Assembly: GCA_937974565.1 (NCBI GenBank)
Contig: CALJWL010000016.1
Coordinates: 48,667-112,666 of the forward strand
DNA: 64,000 nucleotides
DNA from: an uncultured Arenicella sp.
GTDB taxonomy: Bacteria > Pseudomonadota > Gammaproteobacteria > Arenicellales > Arenicellaceae
Reading direction: 5' to 3'
The notes under the pieces are model-generated. The model worked only from the letters and a program-made list of their open reading frames with translations, was not told the DNA's origin and made no database searches. Shown piece by piece: positions 25,530 to 35,097 of this stretch (the first letter of the stretch is position 1; each line of letters begins with the position of its first letter). The position numbers and the translations under genes were made by a program.

Positions 25530-26783
25530 TTAAGCTTGATCTTGATAGCCAAAAGGGTCATCAAGAGAGTGCGACGGTTCAGTAAACCATTTGGGCCCAC
25601 TCTCAGTCATATAGAAGTGGTCTTCTAAACGCACACCAAACTCGCCGGGGATGCTGATCATCGGCTCATTGCTAAAACACATGCCGACCTGCAATGGTGT
25701 GGTGTCGGATGAGACAAGATAAGGCCATTCATGAATGTCCAGCCCAATACCGTGGCCGGTGCGATGCACTAAACCGGGTGCTTGATAACCAGGGCCATAC
25801 CCTTGCTTGATTAAATAGCCCCTTGCGGCCTCATCAACAGCGCCGCAAGAGACTCCTAATTGCGCCGCTTTAAAACCGATGGCTTGGCTTTCTTTTTCTT
25901 GGTTCCAAACCTCACGATCTCGTTGCGTTGGCACGCCGAACACATAGGTGCGAGTGATGTCTGAGTTATAGCCATGCAATTGGCAACCCGTGTCGATCAG
26001 AACCATGTCATTTTTTTCCAGCGCCTTTGGGTTGTTCACGCCATGAGGGTAAGCGCTGTCTTCACCGAACAGCACAATGCAAAAGTAAGAACCTTTGGTG
26101 GCCCCCACCTTTTTATGGGCGGCATGAATGAACTCCGTAACTTCTTCAGTGCTGATTCCGTCATGTAAAATGCGGGCCGCGGCTTTATGCACTTCCAGTG
26201 TCATGTTTTTGGCTCGCTGCATTAACGCTAATTCGGCCTCAGATTTGCACATGCGGCAACCTGCGGTTATTGATTTTGCACTCACGTATTGATAGCTAGG
26301 GTGCGCTTGGGCAAGGCCGTTGCTGATAAAAAATGGGCAAGATTCATCTAGGCCAATATTGCCTTCAATGATTCCTAAGTCGTTCAATACAGAACCGAAC
26401 AAGTTATAAGGGCTTTCATGCTCTTCCCACCCATGCACTTGCCCTTTGATTAGCATGAAACCGCTTAAGGTGCTTATTTCAAATCTAGGAGCGATGTAAT
26501 GCACTTGACCTTGACGGGTCAATATAGCCCCAACCATGCGCTCGCTGGCTCCCCAGCGTGTGCCTGTAAAATAATAGAGGTTTGTGCCCGCGTTCAGATA
26601 TACCGCATTGATGTCATTGTCACGCATCAGATCGCAAGCGTTCTCTATGCGTTGTTCAAATTCTTCTTTTGCTATTGGCGTGATGCCTGCTGTCATATCT
26701 TTTAACTTGGAAAGCTCGGTAGAGGCATTGCTGCCGCCCACTCCGACTGTCATTTCAGGCGTGTCTATTATCTTATGTGTCAT
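25530..26783 (-). CDS. M24-family metallopeptidase (Xaa-Pro aminopeptidase/dipeptidase type)
   Basis: 417 residues. The N-terminal creatinase-type domain includes YLNAGTNLYYFTGTRWGASE, and the C-terminal pita-bread domain holds all five metal ligands: two Asp in LIDTGCQLHGYNSDITRT, His in HRTGHGIGLDIHE, Glu in CFSNEPMISIPGEFG and Glu in VRLEDHFYMTE. It probably cleaves Xaa-Pro dipeptides or N-terminal Xaa-Pro bonds in the cytoplasm; related enzymes hydrolyse ectoine derivatives, which the sequence cannot exclude. I chose MTHKIID at 26783, since the 24 residues upstream (to 26855) do not look like family sequence. ElaA follows 25 bases downstream. Confidence 0.92.
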   Translation of the reverse strand: MTHKIIDTPEMTVGVGGSNASTELSKLKDMTAGITPIAKEEFEQRIENACDLMRDNDINAVYLNAGTNLYYFTGTRWGASERMVGAILTRQGQVHYIAPRFEISTLSGFMLIKGQVHGWEEHESPYNLFGSVLNDLGIIEGNIGLDESCPFFISNGLAQAHPSYQYVSAKSITAGCRMCKSEAELALMQRAKNMTLEVHKAAARILHDGISTEEVTEFIHAAHKKVGATKGSYFCIVLFGEDSAYPHGVNNPKALEKNDMVLIDTGCQLHGYNSDITRTYVFGVPTQRDREVWNQEKESQAIGFKAAQLGVSCGAVDEAARGYLIKQGYGPGYQAPGLVHRTGHGIGLDIHEWPYLVSSDTTPLQVGMCFSNEPMISIPGEFGVRLEDHFYMTESGPKWFTEPSHSLDDPFGYQDQA

Positions 26784-27034
26784 CTTAGTTTGTCGTGTTT
26801 TTTGGTGCGCAATGCATTGATAGTAGTGCATTGATAAACGATATACACTTAGCACCCTGTTGCGTTGCTAATTAGATTGGTTTATTTCGACACTCTGTTC
26901 AGTATTTCAACAATCAACTGTGTTATCTAAGGAATCTCAAGTTTGATCGATTCCGTCTTTAAATCAATGGTATTGAAACTCAATTAAATCAATGAGCTTC
27001 TAACCGTTTAACGATCATTTTCGGAGCTGTGTCT

Positions 27035-27580
27035 GTGGCATTAAAACCAACAATTTATAAGTTGAGGATTGCACTGTCTGATCTTGAACGCAACTATTAT
27101 GACACCTTGAGTTTGACCGTGGCGTTGCACCCATCTGAGACACACGAACGTATGATAGCAAGGGTTGTTTCGTATTGTTTAAATGCACAAGATGGCTTGG
27201 TATTTACCAAAGGGCTGAGTGAGGTTGAAGAACCCGATGTTTGGTGCAGAACTATGGATGATAAAATCACGCTGTGGCTGGACGTAGGAGAACCAGACGT
27301 CGAACGAGTGAAAAAATCAGTACGCAAAGCGGACGTGGTTAAAGTGTATTCATTCAATAGTAAGTCGGATACTTGGTGGGAACAAAATAAAGGGAAGTTT
27401 TTATTGCATAATGCCGAAATCATTCGCTTTGATCATGACCAAGTGACGTATCTCACCACGTTACTCGAGCGCACGGTGGATTGGTCGCTAACAATTACCG
27501 GCCAGTCAGCGTACATTGCGGGTCAAAAAGGTGAAGCCGAAATTACGTGGCAGACACTTCAAGAGCGTAAAACGGATTAA
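27035..27580 (+). CDS. yaeQ: YaeQ family protein
   Basis: 181 residues with the YaeQ pattern: ALKPTIYKLRIALSDLERNY, YDTLSLTVALHPSETHERM, EEPDVWCRTMDDKITLWLDV (the PDV-DD segment that resembles a restriction-endonuclease-like core) and VDWSLTITGQSAYI. YaeQ proteins have a PD-(D/E)xK-like fold but no settled activity. GTG 27035 is preferred over GTG 27029: the GGAG at 27023 is 8 bases from 27035 but only 2 from 27029, and the protein then starts MALKPTIYK as in E. coli YaeQ. It is divergent from the M24 peptidase. Confidence 0.92.
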   Translation: MALKPTIYKLRIALSDLERNYYDTLSLTVALHPSETHERMIARVVSYCLNAQDGLVFTKGLSEVEEPDVWCRTMDDKITLWLDVGEPDVERVKKSVRKADVVKVYSFNSKSDTWWEQNKGKFLLHNAEIIRFDHDQVTYLTTLLERTVDWSLTITGQSAYIAGQKGEAEITWQTLQERKTD

Positions 27581-27922
27581 TGTCTATTGAGTTAACCGGT
27601 TGAAGTACGTAAAGCGATTCAATGGTGTTCTGTCTTTTTCATTACAATACCAAGGTAAAAAACAAAAGCCGCTAGGGTGCGTTGAAACGGGTCGTTCGAC
27701 CTTTTTTCAGTGGTACACAGCGGCTATGGGCACATTGTAAAAAAGTTTCAAAAAACCTCAGCCTTTTTGAATCCAAATTGAGTTACTGGGCATCTAACAA
27801 GCAAGTAAAAGAGAATTAACCCCTTTTTAATAGAGGTTTTGCCTTCATTTATTTGACAGTTGCTATATAAGGTTAATTAATAGGTGTTGCCTTTAGATTC
27901 CACAGGTAAATAGGAATAAATT
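27581..27922. other. 342-base intergenic region with a nested hairpin
   Basis: AGCCGCT (27667-27673) pairs with AGCGGCT (27719-27725). Inside that loop a small stem GGTC-GTTC-GACC (27690-27701) is followed by six T (27702-27707), which could be a weak terminator for yaeQ. The rest is A/T-rich leader for the efflux operon starting at 27923. No gene was seen. Confidence 0.4.
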
Positions 27923-29311
27923 ATGACGTTTGACAAATTGAAACCCTTTCTTTTGGGCATGGGCGTAATTGTTGGTGCGATTGTCGTTGTATTGGCTTTA
28001 GAGGCGTTGAAGCCAGAAACGGAAAAAGAAGAAACTAAAAACCCGCCACTGGTGGTGCGAACAGCGAACGCTGAGCTTAAAGAGCAAACTGTGTTTGCCA
28101 CATTTCAAGGTGAAGTACGCGCAAAAACCGATATTGATTTAGTGACTCAAGTCACGGGTAAAGTCATGTCCGTATCTGATGCGTTCATTGAAGGTGGCGA
28201 ATTTAAAGCCGGCGAAGTGCTGGTGCAGATAGACGATGCCGACTATTTGGTGGCTTTAAAATCAGCTGAAGCCAGTGTGGCCTCGGCGCAGGTGGAGGTG
28301 GAGGTGGAGCAAGCCACTGCGGTAAACCGTGCACGAGAATGGCGAGACTTACAAGGCAAGCCAATCGAGCAGGCCAACCCGTTGTTGTTAAACAAACCTC
28401 AAATTGATCGTGCAAAGGCGCGTTTAGGGGCGGCTAAAGCCGAGTTGGCCGCGGCCAAGCTTAATCATGATCGAACTAAAATAAGTGCCCCTTTTGATGG
28501 CCGAATTATGTCTAAGTCGGCTGAATTAGGTCAATTTATGTCTCGTGGCGGTAGCGTTGGCCGAGTGTTCGCCACAGCCGCGATGGAAATTCGTATTCCA
28601 ATGACCGATGTGCAGATTAGTGAGCTTGGTTTGAAGTTAGGGTACTCAGCGCAAAAGGAAGGCTCCGAGGGTTTACCCGCAACGGTGTCGACCACCTTTG
28701 GCGACGAGAAACAAGTATGGGTTGGCGCGGTTAGAAGTGTTGATGCCAGTGTGGATAATCAAACTCGCTTGTTATTTGCCACGGTGGTGGTAGATGAGCC
28801 ATTCAAACAGGGTATCGATCAAAGTATGCCTTTAGTGCCAGGTTTATTTGTGGATGTAGAGCTTGCGTCTCCACAAAAAATAGTGGGCTTGGAATTGCCG
28901 CGCACAGCGTTGCGTAATGGCAATCAGGTTTACGCCTACAACAATGACGAACTGGCCTTTAAATCAGTCAAGGTGATTTATACCTCTGAAGAAAAAATTA
29001 TTGTGGCGCAGAGTGACTCTGATGTCAGTGTTGATGAGCGAATTATTGTTTCGTCTGTGCCTGGCGCGTACGAAGGCATGCCAGTCAAACTGATTGCGAG
29101 TGAGCGAGTTGACTCTATAGCGAATGGTGTCTCGACAGTGGATGAGGCGGTGGAGAATGACAACGTCGAAGGTGCTGCCTTGGTCGAGGACGCCGCCTTG
29201 GATGAAGCCACACTCGATATAAAACAAGAGCCGATCATCGGCGTTGACGATGGCGACACTGGCTTGTCTGAAAAAGACGGTGAAATTGGGTTAACGGCAA
29301 TCAACAGCTAG
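27923..29311 (+). CDS. RND efflux membrane-fusion (adaptor) protein
   Basis: 462 residues. One N-terminal membrane anchor (PFLLGMGVIVGAIVVVLALE) leads to a periplasmic HlyD/AcrA-type adaptor. The lipoyl half-domains are seen in TFQGEVRAKTDIDLVTQVTG, then GKVMSVSDAFIEGGEFKAGE, and after an alpha-hairpin (AKARLGAAKAELAAAKLNHD) in KISAPFDGRIMSKSAELGQF. Beta-barrel and membrane-proximal domains follow. The last 60 or so residues are unusually acidic and low-complexity, beyond the family's normal end. It starts 39 bases before the pump gene and surely forms one complex with it; no TolC-type channel gene is in the window, so an outer-membrane partner must come from elsewhere. Confidence 0.95.
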   Translation: MTFDKLKPFLLGMGVIVGAIVVVLALEALKPETEKEETKNPPLVVRTANAELKEQTVFATFQGEVRAKTDIDLVTQVTGKVMSVSDAFIEGGEFKAGEVLVQIDDADYLVALKSAEASVASAQVEVEVEQATAVNRAREWRDLQGKPIEQANPLLLNKPQIDRAKARLGAAKAELAAAKLNHDRTKISAPFDGRIMSKSAELGQFMSRGGSVGRVFATAAMEIRIPMTDVQISELGLKLGYSAQKEGSEGLPATVSTTFGDEKQVWVGAVRSVDASVDNQTRLLFATVVVDEPFKQGIDQSMPLVPGLFVDVELASPQKIVGLELPRTALRNGNQVYAYNNDELAFKSVKVIYTSEEKIIVAQSDSDVSVDERIIVSSVPGAYEGMPVKLIASERVDSIANGVSTVDEAVENDNVEGAALVEDAALDEATLDIKQEPIIGVDDGDTGLSEKDGEIGLTAINS

Positions 29312-29350
29312 GCCTAGCCAATAAGACCGAGACTCTATCAGGAGATACCA

Positions 29351-32300
29351 ATGAAAAATTTAATTAGATGGTGGGCGGATAATCATGTGGCAGCAAATCT
29401 GCTTATGGTGGCCATAATTGTCGCCGGTGTGTTGGGCTACAACCGCTTAGAGCGTGAAATTTTCCCTACTATTCCGTTTCCTGGAATGCAGGTTATAGTG
29501 ACCTGGCCTGGTGCCAGCCCACGCGATGTTGAACAGCAGGTGGTGTCTCGCATCGAAGAATCGTTGAAAGATTTGGAAAGCCTTGATTGGGTGAGATCGG
29601 AGTCCGGTGAGGGCTGGGGCGGCGTGTTTATCATGGCCGAAAATAGTTCAAATTTTGCCTCGGTGATGGACGATGTGACCAGCCGTGTGCGCAGTATTAA
29701 TAGTTTGCCACCGGATATTGAGCAACCTCGCATTAGTCAGTGGGTTACTCGTAACGAGATGATGCGCGTTGCGGTTCATGGCGAGGTTGGTGAGCGGTCG
29801 TTAAAAAGGTTGGCCTTTGAGATGCGACGCGAAGTCTCGCAACTCAAAGGCGTTTCTATTGTCGAAACATTTGGCACCAGAGCGGAAGAAATTTCCATAG
29901 AAGTCAGTGAGAACGCGCTTCGACAATATCGAATTTCCTTTGCCGAAGTTGCGCAAGCGATTCGAGGTTCATCCATTAACTTGTCTGCAGGTAATGTCTA
30001 TACTGATGGTGGGGAATACACACTTCGTACTAATAACCTTGCGGATACGGAGGTGGATTTTTCCAATATTGTCGTTCGCCAGCTCCCCGCTGGAGGGGTC
30101 ATTAGAGTCGGAGACGTTGCCACGGTCATTGACGGTTTTGAAGAACACGAAATTCTGGCTTCTTTGAACGGCGAACCAGCCGTACTCATTAATGTGATGT
30201 CCAGTGAAGTGATGGACGTGGTTACCATGTCTGAGTCCGTTAATGAATGGATGGAAAAACGTAAAAATAGCCTGCCTGAAGGAGTCTCTCTAACGCTTTG
30301 GCAAGACGCCGCCGTTGATTTTAATTCGCGGATGTCGAGCATCGGTTCAGCGGCGTTTTCAGGTTTAATTTTGGTCTTTATGGTCTTGTTTTTGACATTA
30401 AGACCAAAGGTCGCGTTCTGGGTGTCAATGGGGGTGGCGACCGCGTACGCTGGCACGTTTGTTTTAATGCCAATGTTGGGCGTGTCGCTCAATATGTTGT
30501 CTACCTTTGCCTTCTTACTGGTGTTGGGTATCGTAGTGGATGATGCCATCATTATTGGTGAGCGCATTCACACGGAAGTTGAGCGTGGTAATACGGGGCT
30601 TTCTGGGGCCAGTGCGGGGGCTTTTAGGGTGTCAAAACCCGTGATATTTGGAGTGTTAACCACGATTATAGCCTTCTTGCCTTGGCTGTTTGTAAGTGGT
30701 GCAACGTCCGAGTTTACTCGCCAGATAACATGGGTAGTGGTACTAGCATTGGTGTTTTCATTAATAGAATCGCTGTTTATTTTACCTGCGCATTTATCAA
30801 ACATGAAACCGGTAAAACCGGAAAGCAAACTTGCGCAATTTCAGAATCGAATTGCCGAAGGTATTGTGTGGTTTGGTGATGTTAAATACGGAGCCTACAT
30901 AGACAAGGTATTGCGCCGCCCAATGCTTACTGTCACGGTGTTTATCGCCTTCTTCATTGTCATGGTGTTTGGTTTAATGGGCAACGGCTATGTTCGTTCG
31001 TCATTTAATCCTGAAGTGGAACGTGAGCAAGTTGACATCTCGATTGATCTACGCGAAGGCACTACCTACGCACGAGCTTTGGAAATTTTAGAGCAATTGC
31101 AAACCGCGCAAAAAGACATGGTCAGCGCAGTCGAGGCTAAAGCCGAAGAGGGCGAAGCCGGAAAAGTGATTGAAAACTGGTATACCCGTGCAAGAAACGA
31201 CAGTGTGATTGCCATCATGAAATTGGCGCCTAATGAGGTGCGCGCGATGTCAGCAAAAGAAATCGCTCTTGATCTTCGCGAGCGTATTGGCGATGTGCCT
31301 GAAGCGAAAAAGGTGAGAGTCGGGTATTCGGTTGACAGTGATGGGCCTGATATTGATATCTCAGTTCGCCACCCTGATTTAGATCAGCTGCAACTGGCGA
31401 TTGATGAAATTACCGAAAGACTTCGTGGTTTTTCAGTACTCTATGACGTATCAAATAACCTAGACAGCGCCAGTGAAGAACTTCGGTTTGATCTGAAACC
31501 GGGTGCCGAGCAAGTTGGTTTGAATTTGGGGCAGGTGATGCGGCAAGTTCGCCAAGCTTACTTTGGTGAAGAGGTGCAACGCCTACCAAGAGCGTCACAA
31601 GACGTGCGTGTGATGGTGCGTTACCCTCGGGAAAGTCGTAACTCTTTGGAAAGCCTGAAGCACTTTCGAGTACGTACAGCGGACGGTCGCGAAGTGCCGC
31701 TGACCTCGGTTGTTGATATTTCATATGGCCCCGGCCTTAAGCAGATTCGCCATTGGGGTGGGTTAAGAGCTGGGCGTGTGCAAGGTTACTTAAAAGAACC
31801 TGTGCGCGACGAGGTAATGAAAGAGCTTGATGAAGAGTTTTTCCCTGGACTTGAGAAAAAGTACCCCGGCCTAACTCGAGCTGCAGTTGGCGAACAGGTT
31901 GCCGAAGCTGAATTTGGTGCCGAGATGGCCCAGTTAGGCCTAACGGCCTTTGCTGCTGTGTTGTTTTTACTGGCCATTGCTTTTAAGAGTTACTTCCAAC
32001 CAGTAGTGATCTTAATTGCATTGCCATTTGCGTATGCCGGTGCGGTATTGGGCCATTTGCTGCTCAATGAGTCGTTCTCACTCTTTAGTATCTTTGGGGT
32101 GATTGCAGCATTCGGTGTGGTGATTAATGACAATTTAGTGCTTGTTGACGCTTTCAAGTCGTTCAAAGAACGTGGCGAGAGCGTGCGAGACGCCATTGTT
32201 TTGGCTGGTAAGTCACGCTTCAGAGCAATTTTGATCACGTCGGTTACCACCTTTATTGGTCTGGTGCCTTTGATGTTGGAACAGTCTAGCCAATCGGCGT

Positions 32301-32482
32301 TTCTTAAACCCACGGTCATTTCGTTGGCTTTTGCATTGGTCATCGCGTTTTTCGTGACGTTATTCTTAGTGCCATCGTTATTAGTGATTGGTGACAAAAT
32401 CACGACCTTTTTTAGTGAGCGCCGTGCCGCGTTACGCCTACAAACCAGCTACGAGTCAGCTAAATTTGACGTGGGAGGCTAA
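29351..32482 (+). CDS. RND efflux pump permease
   Basis: 1043 residues, the standard length of inner-membrane RND pumps (12 helices, two large periplasmic loops). The start KNLIRWWADNHVAANLLMVA is typical of the NolG/MdtB-like branch. The proton-relay Asp pair in helix 4 is visible in GIVVDDAIIIGERIHTEVER. The second half has FGVIAAFGVVINDNLVLVDA, where NDN replaces the second motif. Drug or small-molecule export out of the periplasm is expected, but the substrate is unknown. It is paired with the adaptor at 27923 and followed by a strong terminator at 32514. Confidence 0.95.
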   Translation: MKNLIRWWADNHVAANLLMVAIIVAGVLGYNRLEREIFPTIPFPGMQVIVTWPGASPRDVEQQVVSRIEESLKDLESLDWVRSESGEGWGGVFIMAENSSNFASVMDDVTSRVRSINSLPPDIEQPRISQWVTRNEMMRVAVHGEVGERSLKRLAFEMRREVSQLKGVSIVETFGTRAEEISIEVSENALRQYRISFAEVAQAIRGSSINLSAGNVYTDGGEYTLRTNNLADTEVDFSNIVVRQLPAGGVIRVGDVATVIDGFEEHEILASLNGEPAVLINVMSSEVMDVVTMSESVNEWMEKRKNSLPEGVSLTLWQDAAVDFNSRMSSIGSAAFSGLILVFMVLFLTLRPKVAFWVSMGVATAYAGTFVLMPMLGVSLNMLSTFAFLLVLGIVVDDAIIIGERIHTEVERGNTGLSGASAGAFRVSKPVIFGVLTTIIAFLPWLFVSGATSEFTRQITWVVVLALVFSLIESLFILPAHLSNMKPVKPESKLAQFQNRIAEGIVWFGDVKYGAYIDKVLRRPMLTVTVFIAFFIVMVFGLMGNGYVRSSFNPEVEREQVDISIDLREGTTYARALEILEQLQTAQKDMVSAVEAKAEEGEAGKVIENWYTRARNDSVIAIMKLAPNEVRAMSAKEIALDLRERIGDVPEAKKVRVGYSVDSDGPDIDISVRHPDLDQLQLAIDEITERLRGFSVLYDVSNNLDSASEELRFDLKPGAEQVGLNLGQVMRQVRQAYFGEEVQRLPRASQDVRVMVRYPRESRNSLESLKHFRVRTADGREVPLTSVVDISYGPGLKQIRHWGGLRAGRVQGYLKEPVRDEVMKELDEEFFPGLEKKYPGLTRAAVGEQVAEAEFGAEMAQLGLTAFAAVLFLLAIAFKSYFQPVVILIALPFAYAGAVLGHLLLNESFSLFSIFGVIAAFGVVINDNLVLVDAFKSFKERGESVRDAIVLAGKSRFRAILITSVTTFIGLVPLMLEQSSQSAFLKPTVISLAFALVIAFFVTLFLVPSLLVIGDKITTFFSERRAALRLQTSYESAKFDVGG

Positions 32483-32513
32483 TTTATAATGGGTTTATAA
32501 TGCCTCTCTTTTT

Positions 32514-32549
32514 AAGGCTGCTCTGCAAAAACAGGGCAGCCTTCTTTTT
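32514..32549 (+). terminator. Intrinsic terminator of the RND efflux operon
   Basis: AAGGCTGCTCTG (32514-32525) pairs with CAGGGCAGCCTT (32532-32543), 12 pairs with a single G-T wobble and a 6-base loop, followed by C and then TTTTT. Confidence 0.88.
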
Positions 32550-32570
32550 ATGTACAGGATGTACGGTATA

Positions 32571-32759
32571 GCGCGGTCGCATGGATGCGAAGGAGCGCAT
32601 GAGATACAACAACCACAGCCATGCCTTCATTAGTACCTCGATGTTGAATTTACGCAGCGCGGTCGCATGGATGCGAAGGAGCGCATGAGATACAGCAATC
32701 ACAACCATGTGTTCATTAGTACCTCGATGTTGAATTTACGCCGCGCGGTCGCATGGATG
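32571..32759. repeat. 86-bp tandem repeat (two full copies plus a partial third)
   Basis: Units begin with GCGCGGTCGCATGGATG at 32571, 32657 and 32743, an exact period of 86. The first two copies differ at a few bases (for example ACAACAACCACAGCCATGCC versus ACAGCAATCACAACCATGTG); the third breaks off after 17 bases. It lies between the efflux terminator and the nitroreductase gene. No conserved reading frame runs through it. Confidence 0.88.
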
Positions 32760-32868
32760 TTGTTTTTCATTCGGAAGATATTCGTTCATACAACAAAATC
32801 AACACAACGATCTGATAACCCGTAGTACCATTGTCCGATACCAATAAACCCTTCTACTAAAAGCCAAC

Positions 32869-33447
32869 ATGAATAATAAACCTGATTTTTCTCAACGCCA
32901 ACCTAATAACGGCGCTGATCCACTTTTCATTGAGCGTTGGTCTCCACGGGCGTTTCAAAAAGCAGCCGTTTCGGATGAGGCACTTACCAGAATGGTCGAA
33001 GCCGCAAGGTGGTCACCTTCGTGCTTTAATGCGCAACCTTGGTGTATTTTCACCTCTACCGAGGCAACCTTTAATGCCTTTCTAGCGTTATTAGTCGAGG
33101 GTAATCAGGGCTGGGCTCAAGAGGCTGGTGTGCTTGGTTTTATCGTTTCAGAAAACAATTTTGAGCATAATGGTAAGCCAAATACCTACGCTCAGTTTGA
33201 TTGCGGAGCGGCTTGGATGGCCATGACATTGCAAGCCAGAATAGAAGGGCTATACACCCACGGTATGGGAGGGATTCATGCGGATAAAGCGGCCGACTAT
33301 TTGAAAATTGATGTTGAATCCCAATCGGTGGTTATGGGGTTTGCCATTGGTAAATTAGCTGAACTCGAGCAGTTGAGCGAAGCGCAGCAAAAAGCCGAAA
33401 CACCGAACTCACGTAAACCGTTGACTGATATTTGGTTTCAAGCTTAA
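32869..33447 (+). CDS. Nitroreductase family protein
   Basis: 192 residues of the FMN-dependent nitroreductase fold. Recognisable parts are FIERWSPRAFQKAAVSDEAL with the flavin-binding RWSPRAF pattern, MVEAARWSPSCFNAQPWCIF (conserved Ser/Asn/Gln for FMN), and HGMGGIHADKAADYLKID near the C-terminus. Such enzymes reduce nitro- or quinone-like compounds with NAD(P)H; the natural substrate is unclear. It stands alone behind the tandem repeat and is convergent with the aminotransferase. Confidence 0.93.
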   Translation: MNNKPDFSQRQPNNGADPLFIERWSPRAFQKAAVSDEALTRMVEAARWSPSCFNAQPWCIFTSTEATFNAFLALLVEGNQGWAQEAGVLGFIVSENNFEHNGKPNTYAQFDCGAAWMAMTLQARIEGLYTHGMGGIHADKAADYLKIDVESQSVVMGFAIGKLAELEQLSEAQQKAETPNSRKPLTDIWFQA

Positions 33448-33498
33448 CCATGCTAACTTGAGACACAAAACAAAAGGGGGCGGCAGGGCCACACAGGT

Positions 33499-34872
33499 TT
33501 ACTGTGCGGCCATTACCTTTCTAACCGAGTGGTTAAAAATATCCACAATCTGATCTATTTCGGCTTTGCTGGCAACGAGAGGTGGCGAGAATGCCACCGA
33601 GTCCACCGAGGGGAGCGGCCTGGCGATCAAACCGTTGTTGTAACACTCAGCGGTAACGAGAGGCGCGATTTTTGTGTTGGGGTTGAAAAAGGTCTTCGTG
33701 CTTGCCTCTTGCATTAACTGCACGGCGGCTAACATACCTTGACCTCGAATTTCGCCAACGAAACTTTCCGTGCCCACCGTCTCTTGTAGCTTCTGGTGAA
33801 AATACGCGCCATGTTTGGCTGAGCGTTCTACTAACTTTTCATTTTCAATGATGGATAAATTCGCCATTGCCACGGCAGCCCCGACTGGGTGGCCAGAGTA
33901 AGTATAGCCATGAGCAAAGCTGCCATATTTGGCCGAACCTTGCTTAATGACGTCCCATATTTTCTCAGTGATAAAGGAAGCCGAGAACGGAAAGTATCCA
34001 CTGGTAAGCGCTTTAGCAGTGTTAATCATGTCAGGTTCAATGCCGTAAACATCGCTACCCCACCACCTTCCTAAGCGCCCGTATCCGCAGACCACTTCAT
34101 CAGCGATAAATAGAATGTCGTATTTGCGTGTTACTTTTTGTATTTCTGAAAAATAGCCTTCTGGTGGGGTTATGACACCACCCGCGCCCATCACCGGCTC
34201 TGCGATAAACGCACCTATCGTTTCAGGGCCATGTTCAAGCACTGAAGCTTCAAGTTCTGCGGCCCGGCGTTTCGAAAAATTGAGTTCGCTTTCTCCATCA
34301 TGGGCGTGACGAAAATAATCCGGTGATTCAGTATGAATGACGCCCTCAATAGGTAGGTTAAAGTCGCGGTGAAAAGACGGTAACCCAGTTAAGCTGGCGG
34401 TGGCGATTGAGGTGCCATGGTAAGCTTGCCAGCGGGAGATGATCTTTCTTTTTTCCGGCTTGCCTATCAGGTTATGGTAGTACCAAACAATTTTCATCAA
34501 ACTGTCATTGCCGTCTGAGCCGCCGCTGGCGAAAAATACTTTTGACATATTGGCAGGCGCTATGGAAAGCAGTCGTTCAGCAAGTGTTATCTGCGGTACG
34601 TTCGACATGCCAGTAAAGGTATGATAGTAGCCCATTTCAGTCGCCGCCGCGTGCATGGCATCGGCCAATTCTTTTCGGCCATAGCCGACGTTTACGCACC
34701 ACAAGCCCGCCACCGAGTCGATTAATTTATTACCTTCAATGTCATGCAGATAAACTCCTTGCCCTGATTTCATAACCCGTGGGCCGGTTTTCGCAAAGTC
34801 GTTGGCATTTGTCGATGGGTGAAGAATGCTGTCTGCATCTGTTTTTTTAAGATCGGGCAACGGGTTTCGCAT
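33499..34872 (-). CDS. Class III aminotransferase (omega-transaminase type)
   Basis: 457 residues of the PLP fold type I, class III family, in the size class of putrescine- or beta-alanine:pyruvate transaminases rather than ArgD/AstC (about 400). Features are VAGLWCVNVGYGRKELADAM, the PLP phosphate loop FFASGGSDGNDSLMKIVWYY, FIADEVVCGYGRLGRWWGSD with the PLP-nitrogen Asp, and the Schiff-base Lys in MINTAKALTSGYFPFSA. It transfers an amino group from an omega-amine to pyruvate or a similar acceptor. It is divergent from the Lrp-type gene at 35098, which probably regulates it. As the ast cluster 1.7 kb away lacks astC, this enzyme could take that step, but its length and motifs do not argue for it. 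Confidence 0.92.
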   Translation of the reverse strand: MRNPLPDLKKTDADSILHPSTNANDFAKTGPRVMKSGQGVYLHDIEGNKLIDSVAGLWCVNVGYGRKELADAMHAAATEMGYYHTFTGMSNVPQITLAERLLSIAPANMSKVFFASGGSDGNDSLMKIVWYYHNLIGKPEKRKIISRWQAYHGTSIATASLTGLPSFHRDFNLPIEGVIHTESPDYFRHAHDGESELNFSKRRAAELEASVLEHGPETIGAFIAEPVMGAGGVITPPEGYFSEIQKVTRKYDILFIADEVVCGYGRLGRWWGSDVYGIEPDMINTAKALTSGYFPFSASFITEKIWDVIKQGSAKYGSFAHGYTYSGHPVGAAVAMANLSIIENEKLVERSAKHGAYFHQKLQETVGTESFVGEIRGQGMLAAVQLMQEASTKTFFNPNTKIAPLVTAECYNNGLIARPLPSVDSVAFSPPLVASKAEIDQIVDIFNHSVRKVMAAQ

Positions 34873-35097
34873 ACTGATTCATCTTCTGTGCTGTGTTTTT
34901 GGGGACTTACGTTGACCAAACGTTAGCACAGCCATTAATAAAATCGGGGGCTAGATAAAAAATCGATATATGATTCTTTAATTAAAAATGCTACAAATAT
35001 TTATGCGGATCGCGTTAAACTTTGCCGCGATAAATTTACGTCGTGCAGATAAAGACTTACGTCGATCGCTGTCTAAATAATAAAGCAGGAGCCAACC

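Noticed and set aside
32571..32759. CRISPR array
   Set aside because: The 86-base period is a direct tandem copy of the whole unit, without unique spacers.
33499..34872. AstC/ArgD succinylornithine transaminase
   Set aside because: Length 457 and the omega-transaminase motif set fit the putrescine or beta-alanine:pyruvate type better; it is also divergent and not in the ast operon.
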